From Paratinospora sagittata (taxonomy: Eukaryota > Streptophyta > Magnoliopsida > Ranunculales > Menispermaceae), in NCBI GenBank assembly GCA_035771175.1, contig CM069593.1, positions 1,234,461 to 1,298,460 on the forward strand: DNA of 64,000 nt, read 5' to 3'. This document shows, in pieces, positions 41,073 to 50,932 of this stretch; position 1 is the first letter of the stretch, and the number at the start of each line of letters is the position of its first letter. The position numbers and the translations under genes are program-made. The notes under the pieces are model-generated. The model did not search any database. It saw nothing but the letters and a program-made list of their open reading frames with translations, and was not told where the DNA came from.

Positions 41073-43694
41073 TCAACATACATTAGGAATCTCTTTATTG
41101 GGGATCTTCTCAATCATGTGCCAGTATTCCCCTCCATTTTCACAACGTTCTTCCAACAAAGGACAATCTCTTATAATCAATGTGTTAAGCGCATTGGGCA
41201 ATCCACCTTCAGGTAACATCGACAATCCAATACAACATGTAAACTCTAATTCATCAAGGGATGAAAGGTGCTGAAGAGCTGGCAGATCAGTCAGCTGAGG
41301 GCAAGTGTCTATGATGAGTTTATGAAGGCGTGGCATGTCATTATCTTGCAATCTGCTCCATCTCTTAAACTTAGGCATATCCCTTAGTGTTAGAGTTTCT
41401 AATAATTGAAATGATTTTCCATCCCCATAAAATAGGTTGTCTATATCTTGCACCATCATCATTTCCGCAATTTCAAGAGCCTTGAGCATTGGGAGGCAGC
41501 CAAGAGGTGGGAGAACATCACAGTTTCTGAACTCCAACAAGCGAAGATTCATAAGGTTAGAGAACAACGAGTTGCCCACCCAACTTGGAAATGAGCGACC
41601 GCTATATTTTCTTATTGTTAACTCTTTAAGGCTTTCATATGGTTTGAGGCTTTCAAGGACTTGCATATGAATGCCATCATCTTGCATCTCACTCCATTGC
41701 AACTCCAACTTATGAAGGAATTTCTTGTTGGACAACAGAGCTTCCGAAGTATCTTCTTCTCTAACATTCTCAAGGTTCTTGATACAAATCGATCCTCGAA
41801 GATTATTTATGTCTTTTATTTCTGATATTCGACCACCCTTCGTGCCCACTATGAATTCCTTTAGTGTTTGAAGGTGAATCAACTTTCCAATTCCAGATGG
41901 CATTGATGTCAATCGACTCCCTTCTAACTTGAGATGACGCAGCTTTATGAGGTTCTTTGTGCATTCAGGCAATTGATGAAAACCCAAACACTTCTTCAAG
42001 GCCAGAGTCTGCAATTCATACAATTTACCTATTGTTTCTGGTAACCATTTAATATGAGTTTTAGAGAGGTCCAAATACCGTAGATGTATCAAATTACCAA
42101 GAGTGTCAGTCAGAATACTTATGTGAGTACCACTTAAATCTAGAACACGTAAGCGATGCCATTTAAGAAACAAATTTAAAGGTACCTCCTTGATGCACAT
42201 CCCATATTCATGTAACAATAGAAATGTTCTGATTCCCTCATTCTTATAAAAGGTCTCCAATGTTGCTGTCTTGAAATCTTCAGAAAACACTGCTAAATGC
42301 CGAACACGTCTATTGAGATCTGATGTCTGCAAGCCACCATGTTCTTCCATCATTATAAAGCATTTGGCACCAGAAATGGATTGAGCTAATGCTCGAATGA
42401 GGTTGTGCATTTTGAACTTACTACAATCACATTGAAAAATCGACATGCTTAACATATTATCAAAGTATTCTTCGCCGATGTCTTCTATTTGTCTCATGCC
42501 TTTTGGTATGATGAACCCTTCTGCCATCCACATTTGAACTAATTTGTCTTTTGAAATTTCATAATTTTGAGGAAATATGGTACAATATGAAAAGCATCGT
42601 TTCAAATATGCTGGAAGATGAAGAGATCTTAGAAAATCAGTTCTGGGGACCTCTGGCAAATCCCACATATTGCTATTTGAAATAGCTGTCCATTCATTCT
42701 CATTCACTCTGGCCTGCATTATGCTTCCAAGTATCTCGGCTGCCCATGGCAACCCTTGACATTTTTCAGCAATTTCTTGACCAATAGATATTAATAAGTT
42801 GCTAGCATCATCTGCAGCAATGTTTTGAAGTGCTTTCCTTTTAATCAGTGCCCAACAATCATCTTTAGACAATGGCTTCAAATAATAAGTATTCCTCTTG
42901 CTAGCCATCGGCGAAGTTGCATAACTTCTAGTAATCATAATAATCCTGCTTGCTGTAGATGCTGATATTCTCAAGACCCCAAGTAAACTCCCCTGATTTG
43001 CATCCCACACATCGTCTAATACTAGCAGAATCTTTTTGTTTGAAAGGTCGTCTGGAACCTTAGAGGCCACAAGATTAATCGTATTCATGTCAAGATTCGA
43101 GGATACTGGTTCCCAAATTTTCAAATCAAAATGCTCATTAATTCTGTGATCATTATACACCAATTTTGCAAGTGTGGTCTTCCCAACCCCGGCCATCCCC
43201 ACAATAGTAACGACAGAAGCATTATTATCCCTTGAATCTTCAACTTCTATCAACATTTTTATTATTTCGGATGCATCATGGTCCCTACCGATTACAGGAT
43301 ATTCATCTAGGAATTGAGAACTGGTCTCCAGCATATTTTGAGTAATTTCGGTAGGTTCTGTTTTTTTTTTTTTTTTTTTTTTTTGATAAACAGTAGGTTC
43401 TGTTAAACTATCATATTCCTCCTTCAACTCATTCATTTTCTTCTGAGTCCTATTTATCTTTCTTGTAGCTGGAAACTTACGCAAATAGAAAACAAGGTCG
43501 AGTAACTGATTGGTATCATTCAGATTCCTTCGTTCCGGCCTTGAGAGCTCAATTGCAAACTCATCGACTATGTCCTCGGCGTCATAAGCAGCATCTTCAA
43601 GATCTCTTAGCAAACATTGCGAGGGCTCTTCATTTACTCGCTTCCCCTTTGTTTCTTGTACAAAATCTTGGATGTTGAGATGAGTTCTTTCCAT
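41073..43694 (-). CDS. CC-NB-LRR disease-resistance-like protein, degenerate
   Basis: Intracellular immune-receptor family. One open frame of 873 residues. The coiled-coil (Rx-type) domain is cut short: only about 29 residues precede LLRDLEDAAYDAEDIVDEFA, where relatives have about 65-70. NB-ARC: P-loop GMAGVGKTT (166-174, Ala for Gly), then only about 45 residues to kinase-2 ILLVLDDVWD (222-231), so an RNBS-A-side segment is missing. RNBS-B is SRIIMITRS; GLPL reads GLPWA; RNBS-D is CFSYCTIFPQNYEISKDKLV; the MHD motif reads MHN (429-431). About 12 LRRs follow (e.g. LRVLDLSGTHIS, LRYLDLSKTHIKWLPETIGK). A KKKKKKK tract at 105-111 comes from a 42-bp insertion. The frame is open, but ATP-switch function is doubtful. 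Confidence 0.88.
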   Translation of the reverse strand: MERTHLNIQDFVQETKGKRVNEEPSQCLLRDLEDAAYDAEDIVDEFAIELSRPERRNLNDTNQLLDLVFYLRKFPATRKINRTQKKMNELKEEYDSLTEPTVYQKKKKKKKTEPTEITQNMLETSSQFLDEYPVIGRDHDASEIIKMLIEVEDSRDNNASVVTIVGMAGVGKTTLAKLVYNDHRINEHFDLKIWEPVSSNLDMNTINLVASKVPDDLSNKKILLVLDDVWDANQGSLLGVLRISASTASRIIMITRSYATSPMASKRNTYYLKPLSKDDCWALIKRKALQNIAADDASNLLISIGQEIAEKCQGLPWAAEILGSIMQARVNENEWTAISNSNMWDLPEVPRTDFLRSLHLPAYLKRCFSYCTIFPQNYEISKDKLVQMWMAEGFIIPKGMRQIEDIGEEYFDNMLSMSIFQCDCSKFKMHNLIRALAQSISGAKCFIMMEEHGGLQTSDLNRRVRHLAVFSEDFKTATLETFYKNEGIRTFLLLHEYGMCIKEVPLNLFLKWHRLRVLDLSGTHISILTDTLGNLIHLRYLDLSKTHIKWLPETIGKLYELQTLALKKCLGFHQLPECTKNLIKLRHLKLEGSRLTSMPSGIGKLIHLQTLKEFIVGTKGGRISEIKDINNLRGSICIKNLENVREEDTSEALLSNKKFLHKLELQWSEMQDDGIHMQVLESLKPYESLKELTIRKYSGRSFPSWVGNSLFSNLMNLRLLEFRNCDVLPPLGCLPMLKALEIAEMMMVQDIDNLFYGDGKSFQLLETLTLRDMPKFKRWSRLQDNDMPRLHKLIIDTCPQLTDLPALQHLSSLDELEFTCCIGLSMLPEGGLPNALNTLIIRDCPLLEERCENGGEYWHMIEKIPNKEIPNVC
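43351..43404 (-). mobile_element. 42-bp poly(A)-tail insertion with 12-bp duplication inside the NB-LRR gene
   Basis: GTAGGTTCTGTT at 43351-43362 is repeated at 43393-43404. Between them lie about 22 T and GATAAACA. On the coding strand this reads as a short TGTTTATC plus poly(A), flanked by a duplicated target, the mark of a nearly empty LINE-type (TPRT) insertion. The added 42 bp keep the frame, duplicate TEPT in the protein and add the lysine run. Confidence 0.85.
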
Positions 43695-43984
43695 CTCTCT
43701 TAATTCGCTAATTCCATGGAATTTTTATTTTTATTTTTTCAAATTGTATTCTCTCATCTTTAGCCTAACTCGTTTCAAGCTCTCATATATTGATGAGTAG
43801 AAGCATCAAGGCTGAAGGTTAAAGGTTTACAAACGATTTATGATCAACGGTAAATGATGATCGACCCTTGAATTTTTTTTTATTTTTTATTTTTGGAAAG
43901 CTTCCATTATTCTTTAGATTATTCCTAAACGTTAGGGAACAAAGATAAAGTATTTTTTTTTTTTTATGATCAAATTTCGATAAT
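43695..43984 (-). promoter_or_regulatory. Immediate upstream region of the NB-LRR gene
   Basis: AT-rich. The ~40 missing coiled-coil residues are not found here in any frame, so the 5' end of the gene was lost rather than split by an intron. Confidence 0.4.
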
Positions 43985-44400
43985 ATCAAAATTTGATGAT
44001 ACTTTATTTATTCGATACAAACTATATATTTTTTTAAAAGGATCTACTGAAATAACGAGAAAGATTTCTATAAATTTGTCCAAATCTGTCGATAATATCA
44101 AAATTTGATGAATCAGCTGGAGCCGGCTTACTAGTCATTGTTTTTGCCACCAGAGAACGATTGATTTAAGAAATGAATAGAGCTGAGATCAGATCAACAA
44201 CAAATTCTATGACAACAATGTTATTTAATTTTCTTCCTTTGGCCATTTTTTTCAAGAAATGAATAGAGCTGAGATCAGATCAACAACAAATTCTATGACA
44301 ACAATGTTATTTAATTTTCTTCCTTTGGCCATTTTTTTCTTTTTTTAAAAGCTTTCTTTGGACATTACTTTGGTCCTTCAATCAGATAACCTAATTTACA
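43985..44400. repeat. Duplicated segment A (upstream of the NB-LRR)
   Basis: Matches 45795-46105 in the same orientation (TTATTCGATACAAACTAT, AGCCGGCTTACTAGTCA, TTTTAAAAGCTTTCTTTGGA). Inside it, 44168-44253 and 44254-44339 are a near-perfect 86-bp tandem duplication (AAGAAATGAATAGAGCTGAG...) absent from the other copy. Confidence 0.85.
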
Positions 44401-44439
44401 TTTTGTGTTATATTATGAAGTCAAAATAATTATTTTTAA

Positions 44440-45090
44440 TTTATTTTATGTACGAAAGTATAATTGTACCTTTATATAAAGTTTGTATATAAACTCAATT
44501 ATAATTAGGATTTATATGAAATGAGATAGTTGAGAGGTGAAGAGAATTGTGAGAGAGTGCTCATATAGTGACTTTTCATTGTAAACTTTTATTGATAGTG
44601 GATTGAGTATTAATACATTTTATGGACATAGAGATTTTTTCTCGAATTACGTTAAATTTCTTGTCTCCGTATTTTCTTTTTGTGTGTGTTTGTGATTTCA
44701 TTAGGTTTATTTCCTAATAATTAGTATCAGAGCTTTGAGTTATGCGAATACAACAATCATCGTACTTTCAGATTGTTGCAAACAATCCAAAGATTCGTGG
44801 CTGCGAGTTATTAATATTCAACGATGAACGTTGCGGGTTTTATGTTGATTGCGACGGTACATGGACATGGATCCTGTGTTGATTGTCGCAGTTAGTCGCA
44901 ATGGTGAACCGTTGCGTTGGTGAGTGGTGACAATGAAATTGGAGAAGAAGAAGACGTTGCTAGTGAATTAAGTATTGGTGCACTCTATGGACGTAGAAAT
45001 TTCTTTCAAAACCACGTTAAATATCTTGTCTCCATATTTTCTCTTTACGTTTGTTTACGATTTCTTTGGGTTTATTCCATAATATTTTGC
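44440..45090 (+). mobile_element. Rearranged copia relic with two partial LTRs
   Basis: TTAGTATCAGAGCTTT at 44721-44736 resembles a copia primer-binding site after an LTR end. The LTR tail (GGACATAGAGATTTTTTCTC through GGTTTATTTCC) at about 44620-44718 recurs at about 44982-45080. Only about 240 bp of non-coding leader lies between them, so the internal genes are deleted. Confidence 0.6.
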
Positions 45091-45399
45091 TGGTCCAATT
45101 TAATATATATTAATTAAACGGAAAGAAACATTTCACCTTCTGCATAATGCATGACTTTACATAGGGTACCAACTTGAGCAAATTATTGTGAACCGTGCAA
45201 TTATCTGTGAAAGAGTACTATATGTATGAGTTGTAATGTCTTTTAAACAAAAACTCAACTTCAATTTTTCGGTCAAAAATTCAATTTTTTTTTGGTCATT
45301 CTATAATATTATAATATTTGCATTGAACATCATACATTTAAACTAAAGATTATAATAAGTACCCCCAACCATTCATTAAGGGAGTACTACAAAGGCCTC
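45091..45399. other. AT-rich spacer
   Basis: No gene recognised. Confidence 0.4.
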
Positions 45400-45555
45400 A
45401 AAAGCCACAATAAGGCATGATAAGAGGTTAAGGACACTCCAACCTTGAACTCGTGTAAGGAGATGTCATAACCACCTTAAGCTAGAGAGTATTGACTCAA
45501 AATTTTAATTCAATGCACTCAACTCCGTGTATGTTTGTGTATATTAACAAGGCAA
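45400..45555 (-). repeat. Dispersed repeat, SINE-like, copy B
   Basis: Second copy of 40290-40440; see that entry for box-like motifs. Confidence 0.55.
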
Positions 45556-45794
45556 TCACTCTTATGGGTTTTTTGGTGTCAGAATAAAGTTTTGGATTGT
45601 CTAGAATTATATGTTTAGAATACAATCTAATTGTATATTAATGAAAATATTTTTATGACGAATGCTTTTCATGAATATGACTTGGGCATTTTCAAAAAAA
45701 AATAAAAGAATACAACTTTGACGCACTAACTAATACTTATTTTTAATTTGACGGAGTCTAGCCAAAGTTTCAGCGTAGAAAAGTCTAACTATAA
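45556..45794. other. AT-rich spacer
   Basis: No gene or element recognised. Confidence 0.4.
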
Positions 45795-46105
45795 ATTTTA
45801 TTCGATACAAACTATTTTTATTTTTGTTAAAGATCTTCTGCAATAATGAGAAAGATTTATGTATATTCGTCCAAATCTATCATAATATCATAATCAAATG
45901 AATCGGCCCAAGCCGGCTTACTAGTCAGTATTTTTGCCAACTAGGAACAATATAAGAAAGGAATAGAGCTGAGATCAGATGAACAAGGAATTCTATGACA
46001 ACAATGTTATTTAATTTTCTTCCTTTGGCCAAATTGCTCTTTTTTTTAAAAGCTTTCTTTGGACATTACTTTGGTGTTTCAATTAGATAACCTGATTTGA
46101 ATTTT
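45795..46105. repeat. Duplicated segment B (upstream of the LRR gene)
   Basis: Paired with 43985-44400 and keeps a single copy of the 86-bp unit (about 45957-46040). It places the NB-LRR and LRR genes on either side of a duplicated intergenic block. Confidence 0.8.
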
Positions 46106-46926
46106 ACAGATTTAATTTAATTTATTTATTTTTTTAATGTTCTTTTAAATCACTTAAATTAGAGTTAAAATAAAAATATTTATAGAGTCACGACTCCTCG
46201 TCCAAATTTATCTGTTCAACTTTTTCTCCAAATATTCTCTTCCTTGTCTCTATTACTGACACAAAAAGCTCTGCTCTCCTTTTTTTCATAAAACATTAAC
46301 TCATTTCCAGTAAGTATATAGAATCCAAGATCTGCATGTCAAATGATTTCTCACAGGCATGAATATTCAATAGAGATGTTGAAGACGTAGAGAAGATGAA
46401 GATGAAAGAAAGCAATTTGTAGCCAAAATAACAAGAAATCTTATAACAAGAGGGCCAAAGAAGAAAGGAAAGACAAAGAAGCACCAAAGAGGAGGCCCTA
46501 GAAAACCCACAAATCTTCTGAAGTCTCCAATGTCACCAATTATTTGGCCGATCATACAAGAGGTTAATTCTTACATTCATGTGCCTTTGATTGTGGTTTT
46601 ATTCGTCTTTGTTGTTCCCATTCTTACATTTATGTGCTTTGGATTGTGTTTTATCCCGGCTTTCAGAGATGATGCTGCTGGAGCTTGAACTGCCAATTCG
46701 CTCTCCAAATTATTTAAAATTTTTGGGGATTTCTGTTCGATAGAGTGAAGAAAAGAATTTTGGGGATTCCATGTTGTTGCCAATGTTCGATTTCGTTTGA
46801 CCTTCCGTTCTTGAGGAATTGCGTGGAGGTGGATTTCAAATTGGATTGCGGGACTGGGAAGAGTTTCTATATTTTTATGTGTTATTTGTTCAATTCCCTT
46901 GCTGTATTCGAAGTTTTGTTGCTGAT
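46106..46926 (+). promoter_or_regulatory. Upstream and leader of the LRR gene
   Basis: Contains two near-copies of a 50-60 bp unit (TTCTTACATTCATGTGCCTTTGATTG near 46568 and TTCTTACATTTATGTGCTTTGGATTG near 46620). The frame stays open upstream of the chosen ATG back to 46819, but that stretch is hydrophobic and unlike the rest. No clear TATA box. Confidence 0.45.
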
Positions 46927-48717
46927 ATGAATATGGAGGAGTCCTCTGAAGGCAAAGATGAGAAACATGTCGCGACGTCCATGGATGATAAGAGTGTGAC
47001 ATCTGCAACAAGCGGTAAAAATTCCCTTCCATCGGATGATTCAAATCCCCAAGACGGCTCCTATTGGGATATGTCTGGGACCATATTCAAAACAGATTAT
47101 AATAGTTTTTGTCAATATTTATATAATTTGTTTCCCGAAAATTATGAATTTGAAGAGAACAGAACAGTTCAGTTGATGGCGGCGGAAGAGAACAGAACAG
47201 TTCAGTTGTTGGCGGGATCGTTTTTACCTGATTCAGGAACGTCGAGCAGGTTTCGTGTTTTGATAGTCTATAAGGTATTGCAAAAATCATCCATTCCTAA
47301 TTGTAGTAGTGACCAACCCAGGTACAAACTGAATCACTCCCTCTACCGTGCCAAATACATTCATAAAGATTCTTCCACCAGCAGTCAGATACACTGTCGA
47401 ATTGAAGTTGATAATTATGATGCTTCTGCTACCTCTCTCTCCCAAACCACTCTTCACGCTTCATTGGTATTATCATCTTCTCACCATGTTTCTGCAAACA
47501 AGATCTTCAACATCTTTTTGCATCATTCCCCAAACCTAGAGACTCTTCTGTTACTCGGCCAACATAAATCTTTAGTGGATCAAGTCCCTCGGGCGCTCTT
47601 CCTTAAACTAAGGAACTTAACTGTTCTAGATTTGAGTTACACAAGCATCACGGAGCTGCCGAGCTCTTTTGCGAATTTGAAATTTCTTAGATTCCTCGAT
47701 GTCTCTGGGACTCCTATAACTCGGTTGCCTGATTCCATTTGTGGCTTCCAAGATATGCAAACTTTGATACTCAAGGATTGCTTGGAATTGCTTGGGTTAC
47801 CAAAAGAACTGCGCCGGCTACGTAACCTACGTTATCTCGAATTCGATACTACAACCTCCTCTCAAATCACTTCAATGCCTCCAGGAATTGGGAGTTTAAC
47901 ACATCTCCTAACACTATCAGCTTTCATTGTGGGTAAAGAGGAAGATGGAAACGGTATAGCTGAGTTGAAGGGCATGGAAAACCTTAGAGAAACTCTTCGC
48001 ATTTTAAAACTTGAGAATGTATCCAACTCGGATGAGGCAAAGAAAGCAGCTTTGAATCAAAAGCATTATCTGCGTACGTTAGAGTTAGAATGGACAAATA
48101 ACTCCTCAGCACAAAATGGGCTTCAAGTCCTCAAATCTCTCGAACCTTCAGTCGGCATCACAGCATTGCGGATTATAGGCTACAAGGGACCCAACTTCCC
48201 CACCTGGTTTGGTGATCCTTCATTCTTCACACTGCAAACTATTACTTTGTATGATTGCACTTGTGATAGCTACTATCCTTCTTCTTTGGGTAGGTTACCT
48301 ATCCTGGAGACTCTTCACATAGGTGAAATGCGCGAAGTTAAAATAATCAATCAACATCGGGATAGAAAGGGAGCATTTCCAATGCTAAAGAACCTTGTGC
48401 TACATAGCTTACCTGACTTGGAAGAATGGGTTGGTGTAAAAGAAGGTGATTTCCATTCGTTACGTTATCTAAAAGTTAGTTGTTGTCCGGAGCTTACTAA
48501 TTTTCCAAATCTTCGGTTCTTCACCTCGCTCCAACAATTGGAAATTAGTAGTTGCTCTCGACTCCAATCTTTATCGCCACCGGCCCCTTCACTCAAGTTT
48601 CTGCTAATTATTGACTGTCCAATGCTGAAGGAACGCTACAAAAAAGAATCAGTAGATTGGCACCAGATTTCTCATATTAGCGATGTGTGGATAGATTACA
48701 ATCGTATGGATAATTGA
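46927..48717 (+). CDS. LRR-only protein related to CC-NB-LRR receptors
   Basis: About 596 residues from ATG 46927 (MNMEESSEGKDEKHV); an in-frame ATG at 46819 would add 36 residues. The first ~170 residues match no domain I recognise and contain a duplicated EENRTVQL block. From about residue 210 come LRRs of the resistance-protein type (LTVLDLSYTSITELPSSFAN, LRFLDVSGTPITRLPDSI, LRYLEFDTTTSSQITSMPPG), then the C-terminal block LRTLELEW and LPILETLHIGEMREVKII seen in CC-NB-LRRs. There is no P-loop, kinase-2 or MHD motif anywhere, so the NB-ARC domain is absent. It could be a truncated relative that survived as an LRR protein, or a pseudogene with an intact frame. Confidence 0.82.
   Translation: MNMEESSEGKDEKHVATSMDDKSVTSATSGKNSLPSDDSNPQDGSYWDMSGTIFKTDYNSFCQYLYNLFPENYEFEENRTVQLMAAEENRTVQLLAGSFLPDSGTSSRFRVLIVYKVLQKSSIPNCSSDQPRYKLNHSLYRAKYIHKDSSTSSQIHCRIEVDNYDASATSLSQTTLHASLVLSSSHHVSANKIFNIFLHHSPNLETLLLLGQHKSLVDQVPRALFLKLRNLTVLDLSYTSITELPSSFANLKFLRFLDVSGTPITRLPDSICGFQDMQTLILKDCLELLGLPKELRRLRNLRYLEFDTTTSSQITSMPPGIGSLTHLLTLSAFIVGKEEDGNGIAELKGMENLRETLRILKLENVSNSDEAKKAALNQKHYLRTLELEWTNNSSAQNGLQVLKSLEPSVGITALRIIGYKGPNFPTWFGDPSFFTLQTITLYDCTCDSYYPSSLGRLPILETLHIGEMREVKIINQHRDRKGAFPMLKNLVLHSLPDLEEWVGVKEGDFHSLRYLKVSCCPELTNFPNLRFFTSLQQLEISSCSRLQSLSPPAPSLKFLLIIDCPMLKERYKKESVDWHQISHISDVWIDYNRMDN
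47152..47217 (+). repeat. 33-bp in-frame tandem duplication in the LRR gene
   Basis: Two 33-bp units (GAAGAGAACAGAACAGTTCA...) at 47152-47184 and 47185-47217 differ at two positions and encode EENRTVQLMAA and EENRTVQLLAG. Confidence 0.92.
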
Positions 48718-48906
48718 TTAGAAGCAGGTTGATGTGTGCACCTTTTTGAACTCTAAAACTGTCAATTGCTTTAAACCCAGACTTAATTGTTATAGAATCT
48801 TATGTAATATGTTGTCTTGCATCTAATAAGATGGAGAAGATTTGTACACATTGTTAAAGTTTTTTTTTTTTTTGGTATAAGTAGTTAATATACAAAGTAA
48901 TTTTTG
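48718..48906 (+). other. 3' UTR of the LRR gene
   Basis: Follows the TGA at 48715-48717. AATAAG at about 48826 is a candidate poly(A) signal. Confidence 0.5.
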
Positions 48907-49060
48907 CCAATGTCTTTTATTTTTTTCATGTCTTCCATTATGACGAATCTTTCTATTATCTATATTCGAATTAACTTATCTTTAAAAAAATTATACTTTT
49001 GAGGAAATATAAGCACAATATAAAAAGCTTCTTTTAGTTATGTAAGAGAATTTTAACAAC
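48907..49060 (-). pseudogene. NB-LRR gene scrap 1
   Basis: On the minus strand this parallels the RNBS-D region of the NB-LRR gene (42490-42610). Plus-strand AATGTCTTTTATTTTTTTCATG matches GATGTCTTCTATTTGTCTCATG, and GAGGAAATATAAGCACAATA matches GAGGAAATATGGTACAATAT. Full of substitutions; non-coding. Confidence 0.65.
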
Positions 49061-49617
49061 AAATAAATGTAAAAAGAAATAATGTCTTAAAAAAATTATT
49101 TTTTGGGACATTTGGTAAGTATCACGTGTAGTTAAGTTTCAAACATACCACTATAGGCTTTAAAGTTTTTGTGTTGTTTAATCCTTACAATAAAAACTAT
49201 AACATGTATGAACGTTATAATAGAAATTAACAATGGTATGTACTTTAATTATCTAAAGTGAACATTAATATATAATTTATTTAATCATTTTGAGAGTATT
49301 TTTTAATTGTTATTTAAACTTTAAAATTTGAAGTAAAGTAGCTTTTAAGAATATTTGTATATATTGTTAGTATTTATTTTTTAGCAAATAAACCTAAGCT
49401 ATAAATAGTTAATGAACCTCTTTCTATATTTTTAAAAAAATTGTATCTAATAAAACTTTGATAGACAAATAAAGTTATAATCATTAGTACTCCCTTTATT
49501 AATTTTCGCAACGTTATGTCAATATATTAAAAAAAAACTATAAATGTGATTTTTGCATGATAACATTAACTTTTACTACTATAAAGTGTTTGACATTGGA
49601 AATGAATTAAGTTTTCG
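49061..49617. other. AT-rich spacer
   Basis: No gene recognised. Confidence 0.4.
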
Positions 49618-50510
49618 CATTAATTAGGTTGTGCATTTTGAACTTACTATATTTACATTGAAAAATTGACATAGGATACTACAAAAAAATAGGGCACGAC
49701 ATTTAAAAAAATGACACTTCAAAAAAAAAGGTCATTAAATTATAAATTTGATTATGTTTGATAAAAAATATCGTAATTAACTTCTTATAAATTTTTAATA
49801 CGACATTTTATATAAAATGTGGATTTTTTTATGACGTTTTATAAACGTCACATAATATTTATTTACTAAGATGTTTATAAAATGTCGTTGTAAGTAGAAA
49901 TGATGGCATTTAATAAAATGTTGTCCACCCTCAATTAAAACCATAATTAATGATGTTGTTGTACCCGCTAACGTTTTGTAAAATTCTGTCATACCCTAAG
50001 CGTAATTGATGACTTTTACAAAATGTTATCTTTGCCCTCAGTTAAAAGGGATTAGTATATTAAAATAAATAATTATTTGTATACAAATTATTAAAGTAGT
50101 TTTCACCTATATTTTCTATTTGTCTCGTGTCTTTGTTCATCTATGTTGTGTATACAACTTCTTTTTTCATTCATCTATGTTGGCGGGTTCAACTTTAATG
50201 ATTAGTCCTATAAAAGTCTCATTCCGGCACAGGTATTTTTTTAAAGAAAACAATAAAACCTTTGGGACTTGCCTTTATGGTACGTTCTACGAGGGCGTCC
50301 AGAGTCGGCCAAACTTAAGGACAGAGACAATATCTTATTATATGTGGGGCGGGCCAAAATTGGCTTCAACAATCCATATTTGAATTAATTTTATATTTAG
50401 AAAATTATTCTTTTATCATTCATATTGGAACTAATTTGTCTTTAAAAAATTTATAATTTTGATAAAATATAGCACAATATGAAAAATATAGTTTCAAATA
50501 TTAAAAAATG
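49618..50510 (-). pseudogene. NB-LRR gene scrap 2, split by a CACTA-like element
   Basis: 49619-49672 (AGGTTGTGCATTTTGAACTT...) matches the MHN region of the NB-LRR gene at 42398-42450. After an insertion the match resumes at about 50108 (TTTTCTATTTGTCTCGTGTC). It resumes again at 50420-50500 (GGAACTAATTTGTCTTT, ATAGCACAATATGAAAA), interrupted near 50150-50380 by about 230 bp of unknown origin. Order and strand are as in the intact gene. Confidence 0.65.
49678..50100. mobile_element. Non-autonomous CACTA-like element
   Basis: Begins ACTACAAAAAAAT and ends TTAAAGTAGT. Subterminal motifs recur in both orientations (CGACATTT near 49697 and 49802, AATGTCGT near 49879, the palindrome GACGTTTTATAAACGTC near 49834). 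Such subterminal repeats are typical of CACTA elements. No transposase inside. The first C of CACTA is lost at the left end. Confidence 0.6.
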
Positions 50511-50781
50511 TGTCACGAAGCCCGGTGTAGCGCAAGGTCTATGTTATTGCAAACCCTACAACACATACTTTGTAGGCTTTGTCAAAGTCCCAAAAAATAT
50601 TTTTTTAAGATGGATATTTGAAACTACAATTCAACTACTCATTAATGTATTCATTGAATTATTTATCACACACTTTGAGATGTATAAATCATACATATTC
50701 AATAAACATAAATGTGTAGTTATATTGTTATTGCAACTTTTTACAATTAGATTAGCATTTTTTATTATATTAGGAAAATTC

Positions 50782-50932
50782 TAATTTAACTACAAAAAAA
50801 AATATAACTTAAAGTGTCACTATACATATATGTATGACATATATGTATTACATACCTTGATATGTATACACAAAAGTCTAATAAATATGTATGAGTAGTT
50901 GCACTTAAAATTGTATTTTTTTAGTTAAATTA
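50782..50932. mobile_element. Small MITE
   Basis: Inverted ends of about 30 bp: TAATTTAACTACAAAAAAAA pairs with the complement of TTGTATTTTTTTAGTTAAATTA. Total about 150 bp, with ATATGTATG repeats inside. Confidence 0.6.

Noticed and set aside
46577..47044. 155-codon minus-strand frame
   Set aside because: Overlaps the leader and start of the LRR gene on the other strand; no conserved motif.
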